The notes under the pieces: model-generated | Told to the model about the DNA's origin: nothing | The model's database searches: none | What the model saw: only the letters and a program-made list of their open reading frames with translations | NCBI GenBank assembly: GCA_902774005.1 | Contig: CACYGK010000004.1 | Coordinates: 1 to 59,878, forward strand | Source: an uncultured Bacteroidales bacterium | GTDB lineage: Bacteria > Bacteroidota > Bacteroidia > Bacteroidales > Bacteroidaceae | Length of the DNA stretch: 59,878 nucleotides | Reading direction: 5' to 3' | In this document: positions 50,668 through 59,869 of the stretch, piece by piece | Position numbering within the stretch: the first letter of the stretch is position 1 | Layout of the letters: each line of letters begins with the position of its first letter | Position numbers and translations under genes: made by a program

Positions 50668-52472
50668 TCCTGGCTGAATTCTTTAAGTGTCTGTCTGTAT
50701 GAGTTGAAAAGTCCCGAACGACTTACAAATCCCACATATCTCTTCCCCTCGCCCACGATGGGCAGGTTCCACGCTCCTGTGTCCTCAAACTTCTTCGTCA
50801 CTGTCTTCAATGTGTCGTTGATACTGAGCAGGGCAGGCGGTTCCTTCATGAACGAACTCACCTTGTAGTTGTGGTACAGTTCGCTGCGGAACATGACGTT
50901 TCTCACCGTGTCGAGCGATACCACACCGAGGAACACACCCGAGTTGCTCACTACGGGGAACAGGTTCCGGTGCGATTTCGAAATCACCGTTGTCAGCTGT
51001 CTCAGGTCCATATCGGGAGTCACCGTCTTATAGTCGCGTTCCACGAGCGATTCCAGACTCAGCACCGTCAGTATGGCTTTGTCCTTGTCGTGGGTTATGA
51101 GGTCACCTCTACGTGCCAGTCGCATGGCATAGATGCTGTGAGGTTCAAACATGTTGATTACGAGGAAACTGATTGCCGACACTATCATCAGTGGTACGAA
51201 CAGTTTATACCCTCCTGTCAGTTCGGCAATAAGGAAGATACCCGTCATCGGTGCGTGCATCACACCCGACATCAGTCCTGCCATTCCGTACAGTCCGCAG
51301 TTCTTGGCCGATACGAAACAGCTTGAACCGTAATGCAGTCCCAGCGTCATGTCCCAGATATGGGCAAACACGAATCCTGCGATACATCCTAAGAAAAGGC
51401 TCGGTGCAAACGTACCACCGCATCCTCCTCCTCCGTTCGTCGCACTCGTGGCAAACACCTTGAACACCATCACCAGTCCCAGATAGAGCAGCATATTCGT
51501 TTCGTCACCGTAGAACAGCGAATGACTTGTAATCTCCAATGCCGATGCCTCATTGATGAGTTGGTTTATCACTTCGTAACCCTCACCATACATGGCAGGG
51601 AAGAAGAAGATAAGTGTACTCAGCACCGTAGCTCCCATCAGGAACTTATATATCGGGTTGTTCAGTCGTCCGAAAATTCCTTCTAACCAGTTCATCGTCC
51701 GTGTGAAATACAGCGAAAGCAGTCCGCAGAAGATACCCAGCACGATACATGCCGGAATGATGTCGATAGAGAATTCCTTTGTCAGGTTGAAGTCGAACTG
51801 CGGCGAAGTACCATACAGGGCATACGACACACATACCGACGTGATACTCGTAGTGAGCAGAGGCAGGAGCGATGCCATGTTCAGTTCGAGCATCAGTACC
51901 TCAATCACAAACATAACACCGGCTATCGGGGCCTTGAACACTCCGGCTATGGCACCTGCGGCACCACATCCCACGAGCAGCATCATCGTCTTGGGGGGCA
52001 GGTGGAAACGCTTTCCGAATTCCGAACCCCATGCCGAACCCGTCAGTACGATAGGTGCCTCGGCTCCTACCGAACCACCGAATCCGATGGTGATGGCACT
52101 GGCAATGATGCTCGACCAGCGGTTGTGCGACTTTATCCTGCTGCGTCCTCTCGACATCGCATACAGAATCTTCGTCACTCCGTGACTGATGTCACCCCTT
52201 ACGACATACTTGACGAAGAGCATCGTAATCAGGATACCCACAGCCGGATATACCAGATAGAGCCAGTTGGCTTCGTGTTCCTGAAAACTCGACGTCAGCA
52301 ATAGCTGAATCTGTCTGATTATCCATTTCAGTACGAAAGCCGTCAGACCCGTACACACACCCACAACCACACTGAGCATCAGCACCAGCTGCTGTTGTGT
52401 ATGTCCGCCCTTCAGCCATTCCGTAATGGCGTTGAACAGTTTAATTTCACGTCTTCTGAATCCCCAAAGCAT
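50664..52472 (-). CDS. CLC-family chloride channel or antiporter with CBS domains
   Basis: 602 residues. Residues ~20-450 form the CLC membrane domain; 'IGFGGSVGAEAPIVLTG' keeps the gating glutamate and 'GGGGCGGTFAPSLFLGC' is the second anion-binding loop. Residues ~460-590 contain two CBS motifs (LESLVERDYKTVTPDMDL; 'NLPIVGEGKRYVGFVSRSG') that usually bind adenine nucleotides. It moves chloride or a similar anion across the inner membrane, with proton exchange possible given the glutamate. It sits 12 bases after tsaC and overlaps fmt. Confidence 0.9.
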   Translation of the reverse strand: MLWGFRRREIKLFNAITEWLKGGHTQQQLVLMLSVVVGVCTGLTAFVLKWIIRQIQLLLTSSFQEHEANWLYLVYPAVGILITMLFVKYVVRGDISHGVTKILYAMSRGRSRIKSHNRWSSIIASAITIGFGGSVGAEAPIVLTGSAWGSEFGKRFHLPPKTMMLLVGCGAAGAIAGVFKAPIAGVMFVIEVLMLELNMASLLPLLTTSITSVCVSYALYGTSPQFDFNLTKEFSIDIIPACIVLGIFCGLLSLYFTRTMNWLEGIFGRLNNPIYKFLMGATVLSTLIFFFPAMYGEGYEVINQLINEASALEITSHSLFYGDETNMLLYLGLVMVFKVFATSATNGGGGCGGTFAPSLFLGCIAGFVFAHIWDMTLGLHYGSSCFVSAKNCGLYGMAGLMSGVMHAPMTGIFLIAELTGGYKLFVPLMIVSAISFLVINMFEPHSIYAMRLARRGDLITHDKDKAILTVLSLESLVERDYKTVTPDMDLRQLTTVISKSHRNLFPVVSNSGVFLGVVSLDTVRNVMFRSELYHNYKVSSFMKEPPALLSINDTLKTVTKKFEDTGAWNLPIVGEGKRYVGFVSRSGLFNSYRQTLKEFSQE

Positions 52473-52484
52473 ATATACTTCGTT

Positions 52485-53051
52485 TTATTTCCTTATGATG
52501 GTGAACGCACCGTTTTCGTCAATCTTGATAATGCTCGACGGCTTATGCTTCTCCTTGCACCGCTGGTTATAGCGCACCACATAGTCCACAGCCTCTTTTA
52601 TCTCGTCCGAAATCTCGTCAAACGTCTGTGGCGTTGGTTCTCCGCTGATGTTTGCGCTCGTCGAAACGATAGGTTTCTGGAATCGGAAGCACAGTTCCTT
52701 CGAGAATTCCTCACGGGTGATGCGGATGCCTGCCGAACCGTCCTCTGCAATGAGGTTGGGAGCCAGTCCCGTCACATTATTATATATTACGGTCAGCGGC
52801 TTGTCACTCATCTCTATCAGGTCCCACGTCACGTCAGCCACCCTTCTCACATATCTCGACAGTCTTGCCTCACTGTCTATCAGACAGAGCATAGCTTTCG
52901 AGTCCTCACGCTTTTTTATCTCGTAAATCTTCTTCACAGCCTCGGCATTCGTAGCGTCGCACCCTATACCCCACACCGTATCGGTAGGGTAGAGTATCAC
53001 TCCTCCAGCCTTCATCACCTCAATGGCTTTCTTTACTTCGTCCTGTAGCAT
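52485..53051 (-). CDS. tsaC: Threonylcarbamoyl-AMP synthase (Sua5/YciO/YrdC family)
   Basis: 188 residues, the single-domain form without the Sua5 extension. It makes the activated threonylcarbamoyl group for the t6A base of tRNAs reading ANN codons. 'GGVILYPTDTVWGIGCDATN' and 'VSTSANISGEPTPQTFDEI' are family motifs, and KKREDSKAM is the nucleotide-binding lysine-arginine region. It lies 12 bases after prfC. YciO-type relatives cannot be fully excluded. Confidence 0.88.
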   Translation of the reverse strand: MLQDEVKKAIEVMKAGGVILYPTDTVWGIGCDATNAEAVKKIYEIKKREDSKAMLCLIDSEARLSRYVRRVADVTWDLIEMSDKPLTVIYNNVTGLAPNLIAEDGSAGIRITREEFSKELCFRFQKPIVSTSANISGEPTPQTFDEISDEIKEAVDYVVRYNQRCKEKHKPSSIIKIDENGAFTIIRK

Positions 53052-53063
53052 ATCTTTTCTGTT

Positions 53064-54653
53064 TTAGAAGTCGCTGTTGAAATGGAACTTAATATTCTTG
53101 AAATCCTGCTGCGCCATCTGGAGCACGTAGTTCGAGTCGGCGAGGAACACATCCCTTCCGTCCTTGTCCTTTGCCATATACTGATACTTGCGCTTCTTGA
53201 AAGCCTCCAGTTCAGCCTCGTCGTCACTCTCCACCCAGCACGCCTTGTAAAGCGATACCGGTTCCCAGCGGCACTTGGCATTATACTCGTTCTCCAGTCG
53301 GTACTGAATCACCTCAAACTGCAACTGTCCCACCGTACCTATGAGTTTCCTGCCGTTAAACTGGTTTACGAACATCTGAGCCACACCCTCGTCCATCAGC
53401 TGGTTGATACCTTTCTCCAACTGTTTCGTCTTCATCGGGTCTGCATTCTCGATATACTTGAACATCTCGGGCGAGAACGAAGGCAGTCCCTTGAAGTGCA
53501 GTTGTTCACCCTCGGTCAGCGTGTCACCGATCTTGAATATGCCGCTGTCCGGCAAACCCACGATGTCACCTGCCCATGCCTCGTCGATGGTCGATTTCTT
53601 CTGTGCCATGAACTGCGTCGGACTCGAAAACCTGACTGTCTTGCCGTTTCTGACGTGCAGATATGGGGCATTCCTTACGAAGCGTCCTGAGCACACCTTG
53701 CAGAATGCCGTGCAACTGCGGTGGTTCGGGTCGATATTAGCGGTTATCTTGAATATGAAGCCCGTGAACTTAGGTTCTTCGGGTTTTACCATTCGCTCTA
53801 CAGCAGTCGTTGGACGCGGGTTCGGAGCTATCTCCACAAAGCAGTCGAGCAGTTCCTGCACACCGAAGTTGTTCAGAGCCGAACCGAAGAACACAGGAGC
53901 AATGTCGGCATCGAGATAGGTCTGCACATCGAACGGGTCATACACCCCGTCAATCATCTCCAGGTCCTCGCGCAACTTCTCAGCATCTTCCTTACCCACC
54001 TTCTCGTCCAGTTCTTCCGAGTTCAGGTCCACGTTCACCTTCTCCGTCACCATCTGCTTGTTCGGAGTGAACAGGTTCAGGTTATTCTCATATATATTAT
54101 ACACACCCTTGAACCTCGCACCCTGATTGATAGGCCAACTGAGCGGGCGTACATGAATCTGCAGTTCGTTCTCCACCTCGTCCAGCAGGTCAAACGGGTC
54201 CTTACCCTCGCGGTCCATCTTATTGATGAACACGATTACGGGTGTTTTCCTCATTCGGCACACCGTCATCAGTTTCCTCGTCTGTGCCTCCACACCCTTC
54301 GCACCGTCAATCACGATGATGGCTGAATCCACAGCCGTCAGTGTGCGGAACGTGTCCTCAGCAAAGTCCTGGTGACCCGGAGTGTCCAGGATATTCACCT
54401 TATAAGGCAACTGCCCCTCCTTTGCCGGCGGACAATAGTCAAATTCCATCACCGACGTACTCACAGAGATACCTCTCTGCTTCTCAATCTCCATCCAGTC
54501 CGACGTCGCCGTCTTCTTAATCTTGTTCGACTTCACCGCTCCTGCCACCTGAATCTGTCCTCCGAACAGCAGCAACTTCTCCGTCAGCGTCGTCTTTCCA
54601 GCATCCGGGTGTGAAATAATTGCAAAAGTCCTTCTTCTTTCAATCTCGTTCAT
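53064..54653 (-). CDS. prfC: Peptide chain release factor 3
   Basis: 529 residues. This GTPase removes RF1/RF2 from the ribosome after termination. G motifs are intact: SHPDAGKTT (P-loop), DTPGHQDF (with the catalytic histidine) and NKMDRE. The N-terminus [19 protein letters not shown] is typical. It is the first gene of the operon with tsaC, clc and fmt. The intact DTPGH contrasts with the altered motif in the EF-G paralogue at 24578. Confidence 0.95.
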   Translation of the reverse strand: MNEIERRRTFAIISHPDAGKTTLTEKLLLFGGQIQVAGAVKSNKIKKTATSDWMEIEKQRGISVSTSVMEFDYCPPAKEGQLPYKVNILDTPGHQDFAEDTFRTLTAVDSAIIVIDGAKGVEAQTRKLMTVCRMRKTPVIVFINKMDREGKDPFDLLDEVENELQIHVRPLSWPINQGARFKGVYNIYENNLNLFTPNKQMVTEKVNVDLNSEELDEKVGKEDAEKLREDLEMIDGVYDPFDVQTYLDADIAPVFFGSALNNFGVQELLDCFVEIAPNPRPTTAVERMVKPEEPKFTGFIFKITANIDPNHRSCTAFCKVCSGRFVRNAPYLHVRNGKTVRFSSPTQFMAQKKSTIDEAWAGDIVGLPDSGIFKIGDTLTEGEQLHFKGLPSFSPEMFKYIENADPMKTKQLEKGINQLMDEGVAQMFVNQFNGRKLIGTVGQLQFEVIQYRLENEYNAKCRWEPVSLYKACWVESDDEAELEAFKKRKYQYMAKDKDGRDVFLADSNYVLQMAQQDFKNIKFHFNSDF

Positions 54654-54676
54654 TCTTTACCTTAATTAATAATGTG

Positions 54677-54708
54677 CAAAGGTACGATTAAGCGAGCACA
54701 ATGCCAAA
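54677..54708 (-). promoter_or_regulatory. Consensus promoter of the prfC operon
   Basis: On the minus strand TTTG (54708-54705), an exact 20-base spacer and TACCTTTG (54684-54677), about 24 bases before the prfC ATG. Confidence 0.7.
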
Positions 54709-54781
54709 TTTATTTATGTCTTTCCCCTAATCTGTATCCTCATTCCGAAGGAAAGACCTTTTCACGTCCCAGTCTTATAAT

Positions 54782-54865
54782 AAAATCGCGTCGCGATTAT
54801 TAAAAATCCCTACGCGATTAATAAAAATACCTACGGGATTTTTATTAATCCCCTCGCGATTTTTT
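54782..54865. repeat. 21-nt periodic repeat with nested inverted repeats
   Basis: Units start at 54792, 54813, 54834 and 54855 (last one partial), each beginning CGCG or CGGG followed by ATT-rich sequence and CCTA/CCCT. The third unit is a partial inversion, so 54816-54828 (gattaataaaaat) pairs exactly with 54838-54850. The outer arms aaaatcgcg (54782-54790) and cgcgatttt (54855-54863) also pair. It lies between the divergent prfC and GH97 promoters. Confidence 0.75.
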
Positions 54866-54963
54866 CTTGTTGCTGGGACGCGAAAACGATATTCCTTCGA
54901 CGTTACGACTAATCCCTTGAGAAGAAATTCTTCAATGCTAAGAGAAAAACCTTGTCAAGGAAG

Positions 54964-54993
54964 TTGTAATATAAATAAATGTTTGTATTTTTG
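54964..54993 (+). promoter_or_regulatory. Promoter of the GH97 gene
   Basis: TTG 54964-54966, a 19-base spacer and TATTTTTG 54986-54993. Expected transcription start ~54998, giving a ~40-base leader to ATG 55038. Confidence 0.65.
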
Positions 54994-55037
54994 CATCCGA
55001 AACGCATATTGTGACATCACAAAGTAGGATCACAGGT

Positions 55038-56861
55038 ATGAATAGAGTTATCTTCTGGATGCTGATTGCTGGATTGCTGCTCGCGCTGCCGGCAAGGGCT
55101 TGGAAGGGTGAGTCGCCTAACGGTAAGTTGACGATGGAGGTGAACGGTGGGCACCTGAAGTTGAGGTATGCCGATAAGCAGGTGATGGACATCGTGATAG
55201 ATGAGAGCATCAAGATGACGCTAAAGGTTGCTGCACGCAGGATAAGTGAGGATTACATGATGCTGACGGGTAAGCGTCTGCATTGCACTAACGAGGGCAA
55301 TGAGTACCGCGTGGGTGGAATGGTAATCAGACTTTACAACGACGGACTGGCTTTGCGTAGTGAGACGGCAAGTCCTTTAGACGGGACTTCGGGACAGCAG
55401 GACATAGCATATATCATTCCTGAGGGTACGAAGCGTTGGATGCAGCAGTGGAGCGACGGATATGAGGGTTTCTATCCCTTGAGTACTACGTATAGGGTAG
55501 AACCTGTGAAGTCGTTCAGCGGAACGTTTAAGTCGGACGAGGGCTGGTGCAACCGTTGGGGTTATCCGGCACTAATAGAAGCCTCCTCCGGTGTGTATGC
55601 CTTGATTACTGAGGCAAATATCGAGCAGGGACAGAGTGCGTCGTGTCTCTATAACGATGGTGAGAAATACCGTGTAGTGGCAGACAAGCGTGATGAGCAG
55701 GGTAAACCGTGGCCCGGACATACACCCTGGCGGGTGGTCATCGTGGGAACGCTGGCAGAGGTGGTGCAGTCCACGTTGGTTACCGACGTATGTGAACCTT
55801 CGAAGATTACCGACACGGGCTGGATAGAGCCGGGTGTCGTATCGTGGGTGTACTGGGCTTACAATCACGGTAGCAACGATTATAACATCATCTGCAAATA
55901 TGTTGACATGGCTGTGGCAATGGGTCTGCCTTACGTGCTCATCGATGCCGAGTGGGACGAGATGAAGGACGGCAAGACCGTTGTAGATGCCGTGAACTAT
56001 GCAAAGGAAAAGGGTGTGAAACCGATGATATGGTATAACAGCAGTGTGGATTGGATTGACGGTGCACCGGGTCCGAAGTTCCGTCTGAACAAACCGGAAG
56101 ACCGTGAGAGGGAGTTTGCATGGTGTGAAGAAATAGGTGTGGCTGGTGTGAAGATTGATTTCTTCGGAGGCGACTCGCAGTTGAACATGGACTATTGCAT
56201 CGACCTTCTTGAAAGTGCCGCACGTCACCACTTGCTGGTGAACTTCCACGGTGCCACCGTTCCCCGCGGTTGGCAACGTACTTGGCCAAACCTCATGTCG
56301 ACGGAAGGTGTCTATGGTGCGGAGTGGTACAACAACGTAGGTACATTTACCAATGTAGCCGCAGCCCATAATGCCACGTTGCCTTTCACACGTAACGTCG
56401 TGGGTCCGATGGACTATACACCTTGTGCTTTCAGCGATTCGCAGCATCCGCATATCACGAGTCATGCTCACGAACTGGCTCTGACGATACTCTTCGAGAG
56501 TGGTTTGCAGCATCTTGCCGACCGTCCCGAGAGTTTCCTTGCCCAGCCGCAGCAGGTGCAGCATTTCTTCGACATGCTCCCCAGTGTGTGGGACGAGACA
56601 CGCCTCATCAGCGGTTATCCTGCCGACCATGCCGTCATTGCCCGTCGCTCAGGCGATACATGGTACGTGGCAGGTATCAACGGTACTGACGACGAGAAGA
56701 CTGTGGCTCTTGACCTCAGTTTTATCAAGGGAAAGAATATAACCCGTTTTGCCGACAGCGGTACCAACGACAGTCCGTGGCTCATCACGCAGCCTAACAC
56801 GCTACCAACATCTGTCAGGATGCAACCGCGCGGAGGATTTGTGTTGATAATTGACAATTGA
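55038..56861 (+). CDS. Exported glycoside hydrolase family 97, probable retaining alpha-galactosidase type
   Basis: 607 residues are read from ATG 55038 (MNRVIFWMLIAGLLLALPARA, signal peptide); a GTG at 55011 would put charged residues ahead of it. The N-terminal beta-sandwich is followed by a TIM barrel with 'SWVYWAYNHGSNDYN' and 'YVLIDAEWDEM'. 'AGVKIDFFGGD' carries an aspartate where retaining GH97 alpha-galactosidases have their nucleophile (residue ~374), and 'NLMSTEGVYGAEWYNN' is the probable acid/base region. Inverting alpha-glucosidase members (SusB type) use glutamates instead. The C-terminus lies in a microrepeat that provides its stop codon. Substrate is inferred from the family only. 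Confidence 0.88.
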   Translation: MNRVIFWMLIAGLLLALPARAWKGESPNGKLTMEVNGGHLKLRYADKQVMDIVIDESIKMTLKVAARRISEDYMMLTGKRLHCTNEGNEYRVGGMVIRLYNDGLALRSETASPLDGTSGQQDIAYIIPEGTKRWMQQWSDGYEGFYPLSTTYRVEPVKSFSGTFKSDEGWCNRWGYPALIEASSGVYALITEANIEQGQSASCLYNDGEKYRVVADKRDEQGKPWPGHTPWRVVIVGTLAEVVQSTLVTDVCEPSKITDTGWIEPGVVSWVYWAYNHGSNDYNIICKYVDMAVAMGLPYVLIDAEWDEMKDGKTVVDAVNYAKEKGVKPMIWYNSSVDWIDGAPGPKFRLNKPEDREREFAWCEEIGVAGVKIDFFGGDSQLNMDYCIDLLESAARHHLLVNFHGATVPRGWQRTWPNLMSTEGVYGAEWYNNVGTFTNVAAAHNATLPFTRNVVGPMDYTPCAFSDSQHPHITSHAHELALTILFESGLQHLADRPESFLAQPQQVQHFFDMLPSVWDETRLISGYPADHAVIARRSGDTWYVAGINGTDDEKTVALDLSFIKGKNITRFADSGTNDSPWLITQPNTLPTSVRMQPRGGFVLIIDN

Positions 56862-56888
56862 TAATTGATAATTGATAATTGACAATTA
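56844..56888. repeat. Microrepeat TTGATAATTGA/TTGACAATTGA overlapping the GH97 stop
   Basis: Five near-copies of ttgataatt/ttgacaatt. The GH97 frame ends IIDN-stop inside it. Confidence 0.75.
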
Positions 56889-56904
56889 AATAAAGCATTA
56901 AGTT

Positions 56905-58134
56905 ATGAATGCGATGAAGATAAAGATTATGCAGGAGATGAAGGATTATTTCTTCATTGCCGTAGGAGTGTTGATGTATTCCGTAGGTGTGACGTTGTTC
57001 ATGTTGCCTTACGGGCTGACGACGGGTGGTGTGGCAGGTATTGCCTCGATTGTGTATTATTCGACAGGTATTGAGGTACAGGTGACTTATATGGCAATCA
57101 ATGTGGTGCTCTTGTTGCTGGCAATCAAAGTGCTCGGTGTGAAGTTCTGTGTGAAGACCATCTATGCCGTTGCCGTGATGACGTTCGGTCTGTGGCTGAT
57201 GCAACGACTGACGGAGCAGCCGATGCCTGATAATCCGGCAAAGATGTACTTGCCGAAGATTCTGGGCGATGAGGTGTTCATGGCTTGCGTACTGGCTGGT
57301 ATAATCGAGGGTCTGGGATTGGCTTTCTGCTTCGAAAACAACGGTTCCACCGGTGGAACGGACATTATTGCACTTATCGTGAACAAGTATCGTCAGATAA
57401 CGTTGGGTTCGGTCATCATGGCGTGCGACTGTATAATCATTTCATCGTGTTATTTCGTGTTTCACGACTGGTATCGTGTCATCTGTGGTTTCGTGATGCT
57501 CTTCATCTGTTCGATGACACTTGACTATGCAATCAGGCGCAGGCACCAGTCGGTACAGTTCATGATATTCTCACGTAACCCCGAGGCGATAGCGGACGCT
57601 ATCGTGAGGACTCACCACGGTGCCACAATACTCGATGGAACCGGCTGGTTTACGAAGTCGAACCGTAAGGTGGTGGTCAGCATCATACGACGCAGAGACC
57701 AGAACCTCATACTGAGGATGCTGAAGAATATCGACCCGTTTGCTTTCGTCAGTATGACTGATGCCAGCGGTGTGTGGGGCGAGGGTTTCGACCCTATGAA
57801 GGTGAGGGATAAGAAGAGGAAGGAACGCCGTATACTGGTGTGTGCTACGAACAACCAGACGAAGGTTGAGGCTGCACGTCTGACACTTGGTGACGACTAT
57901 GACGTGCGTTCACTTTATGATATAGGATGCGACACGCGCCAGGAGTTCTACTCCGTAGTGCTCGGACAGTCGGGTAGTGCCCGCTGTTCGTTTGTGAAGA
58001 AATTCTTCGGTTTCGACTCTTTCTATATGGACAAAGATGGTGCCATAACCCTTGTGCAAGGCAGTTATGACGACGAAGAGTATAAGGTTACGGAGTATAA
58101 GAGTCTGGAAGAGTTAAAGAAAGAGTTGGGTTAA
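56905..58134 (+). CDS. YitT/DUF2179 membrane protein fused to a degenerate HAM1-like domain
   Basis: 409 residues, about 100 longer than usual YitT proteins. Residues ~15-210 hold five or six membrane helices with the family motif ENNGSTGGTDIIA. Residues ~215-297 form the DUF2179 domain (GATILDGTGWFTKSNRKVV). From ~308 the sequence reads ILVCATNNQTKVEAARLTLG, 'SLYDIGCD', 'SARCSFVKKFFGFDSFYMDKDGA', closely following the first ~75 residues of HAM1/RdgB inosine-triphosphate pyrophosphatases (TNNxxK, DIGC, NAxxKAxFV, ADDTGL). The catalytic ADD-type motif is replaced by MDKD and the rest of the enzyme is absent. Function of the fusion is unknown. Confidence 0.8.
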   Translation: MNAMKIKIMQEMKDYFFIAVGVLMYSVGVTLFMLPYGLTTGGVAGIASIVYYSTGIEVQVTYMAINVVLLLLAIKVLGVKFCVKTIYAVAVMTFGLWLMQRLTEQPMPDNPAKMYLPKILGDEVFMACVLAGIIEGLGLAFCFENNGSTGGTDIIALIVNKYRQITLGSVIMACDCIIISSCYFVFHDWYRVICGFVMLFICSMTLDYAIRRRHQSVQFMIFSRNPEAIADAIVRTHHGATILDGTGWFTKSNRKVVVSIIRRRDQNLILRMLKNIDPFAFVSMTDASGVWGEGFDPMKVRDKKRKERRILVCATNNQTKVEAARLTLGDDYDVRSLYDIGCDTRQEFYSVVLGQSGSARCSFVKKFFGFDSFYMDKDGAITLVQGSYDDEEYKVTEYKSLEELKKELG

Positions 58135-58162
58135 GGATATCTTACCTCTTACATCAGACATC

Positions 58163-58693
58163 TTACGGCATAGGTGTGCTGTCGCGATACCAGTCGGCAT
58201 ACATGGCATAGTGTTTGGCTATGCCGATATTCAGTTCTTTTGCCTGTTCGGGATCTACTTTTTTGATGAATTTTGCAGGTACTCCTCCCCAGAGTTCGCC
58301 GGCACCTATCTGTGTGTTTTTCAGGACGAGTGCACCGGCTGCGACGATGGCTCCCTCACCGATGACGGCATCGTCGAGTACGGTGGCTCCCATACCGATG
58401 AGTGCACCGGAATGGACGGTGCAGCCGTGAAGGGTGACGTTGTGTCCGATAGTGACGTCGTCGCCTATCTCGATGGGTGCTTTCTTATATAATGTATGGA
58501 GGCAGGAGCCGTCTTGTATGTTGACGCGGTTGCCAATGCGGATGTAGTGGACGTCGCCGCGGACTACGGCGTTGAACCATACGGTACAGCCGTCGCCCAT
58601 TGTTACATCACCTACGATAGTTGCATTCTCACTGAAATAGCAGTCCTTACCCCAGCGCGGGGTGAGACCTAGTACGGATTTTATTAGTGCCAT
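58163..58693 (-). CDS. Gamma-class carbonic anhydrase-like protein
   Basis: About 176 residues are read from ATG 58693 (MALIKSVLGLTPRWGKD); the frame to 58714 overlaps the TACTTTTG box at 58712-58719. A left-handed beta-helix of hexapeptide repeats (IGDDVTIGHNVTLHGCTV, 'IGMGATVLDDAVIGEG') carries histidines at positions expected for the trimer metal site (GHNVTLHG). Family members range from carbonic anhydrases to acyl transferases and ferripyochelin-binding-type proteins, so activity is not certain. Cytoplasmic. Confidence 0.88.
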   Translation of the reverse strand: MALIKSVLGLTPRWGKDCYFSENATIVGDVTMGDGCTVWFNAVVRGDVHYIRIGNRVNIQDGSCLHTLYKKAPIEIGDDVTIGHNVTLHGCTVHSGALIGMGATVLDDAVIGEGAIVAAGALVLKNTQIGAGELWGGVPAKFIKKVDPEQAKELNIGIAKHYAMYADWYRDSTPMP

Positions 58694-58813
58694 AAATTGT
58701 TTTTGTTTTTGCAAAAGTACCGTTTTTGCAAAACATAAGTTGCATTAATCGGGGAAAAAGCGAAAGAAAATATGATTTTAGGAAGATTGTATGATAAAAA
58801 GTCTTCGTTTATG

Positions 58814-58844
58814 TTGCTTGTAAGAAAAAAGAAGGATAAATTTG
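58814..58844 (+). promoter_or_regulatory. Promoter of the malate dehydrogenase gene
   Basis: TTG 58814-58816, a 20-base spacer and TAAATTTG 58837-58844. Expected start ~58849, leader ~30 bases. Confidence 0.65.
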
Positions 58845-58879
58845 CAGAAGTGTATAATCTTTTAAAAATCTAAATATTT

Positions 58880-59869
58880 ATGGCACTTACAAACGAAAAA
58901 CTCGTTATCGTCGGAGCTGCCGGAATGATCGGCTCTAACATGGTTCAGTCTGCATTGATGATGAATCTTACAACTAACATTTGTCTTTATGATGTATTCT
59001 CACCGGAAGGTGTTGCTGAGGAAATGCGTCAGTCAGGTTTCTGCGATGCTAATATCGTAGCTACTACTGATGTGGCTGAGGCATTCAAGGATGCAAAATA
59101 TATCATCTCTTCGGGTGGTGCACCACGTAAGGCTGGTATGACTCGTGAGGATTTGCTCGCAGGTAACTGTAAGATTGCTCAGGAACTGGGTGAGAACATC
59201 AAGAAGTATTGTCCGGACGTAAAGCACGTGGTTATCATCTTCAACCCTGCTGACCTGACAGGTCTGGTTACTCTGCTGTATTCCGGTCTGAAACCAGGAC
59301 AGGTTACTACTCTCGCAGGTCTTGACTCTACTCGTCTGCAGTCGGCTCTGGCTAAGAAGTTCGGCGTAATGCAGAATCAGGTGACAGGTGCTCACACATT
59401 CGGTGGACACGGCGAACAGATGGCTGTATTCGGAAGCGCTGTCAAGATTGCAGGCAAGCCTCTGACCGATTTCATCGGTACTGCTCAGTTCCCAGCTGAA
59501 GAGTGGGAGCAGATGAAGGTTGACGTAACTAAGGGTGGTGCTAAGATTATCGAACTTCGCGGACGCAGTTCTTTCCAGAGCCCATCACTTCTGTCTGTTC
59601 AGATGATTGCAAGTGTAATGGGTGGTGAGAAGTTCCGTTACCCAGCAGGTACTTATGTTTCAAATGGCAAGTACAACCACATCATGATGGCTATGGACAC
59701 TACTCTCGACAAGAATGGTTGTTCATTCGAAATGCCGAAGGGCACTGCTGAGGAACTCGCTAAGTTGGATGCCAGCTATGAGCACCTCTGCAAGATGCGC
59801 GACGAGTTGGTTACTCTCAACATCGTTCCGCCAATCAGCGAGTGGAGCAAAATCAATCCAAATCTCTGA
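58880..59869 (+). CDS. mdh: Malate dehydrogenase
   Basis: 329 residues, complete, ending 9 bases before the window edge. It interconverts malate and oxaloacetate with NAD(H). The Rossmann motif is VGAAGMIGSNMVQ; 'GAPRKAGMTREDLLAGN' holds the substrate-binding arginine, 'IIFNPADLTGLV' the conserved asparagine, and 'GAHTFGGHGEQM' the catalytic histidine. The lactate/malate family is broad; this form is the one annotated as malate dehydrogenase in Bacteroidales. Confidence 0.9.
   Translation: MALTNEKLVIVGAAGMIGSNMVQSALMMNLTTNICLYDVFSPEGVAEEMRQSGFCDANIVATTDVAEAFKDAKYIISSGGAPRKAGMTREDLLAGNCKIAQELGENIKKYCPDVKHVVIIFNPADLTGLVTLLYSGLKPGQVTTLAGLDSTRLQSALAKKFGVMQNQVTGAHTFGGHGEQMAVFGSAVKIAGKPLTDFIGTAQFPAEEWEQMKVDVTKGGAKIIELRGRSSFQSPSLLSVQMIASVMGGEKFRYPAGTYVSNGKYNHIMMAMDTTLDKNGCSFEMPKGTAEELAKLDASYEHLCKMRDELVTLNIVPPISEWSKINPNL

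Noticed and set aside
54660..55037. Possible tRNA or small RNA from the nested hairpins
   Set aside because: The paired arms are AT-rich repeats without tRNA features; described as a repeat element.
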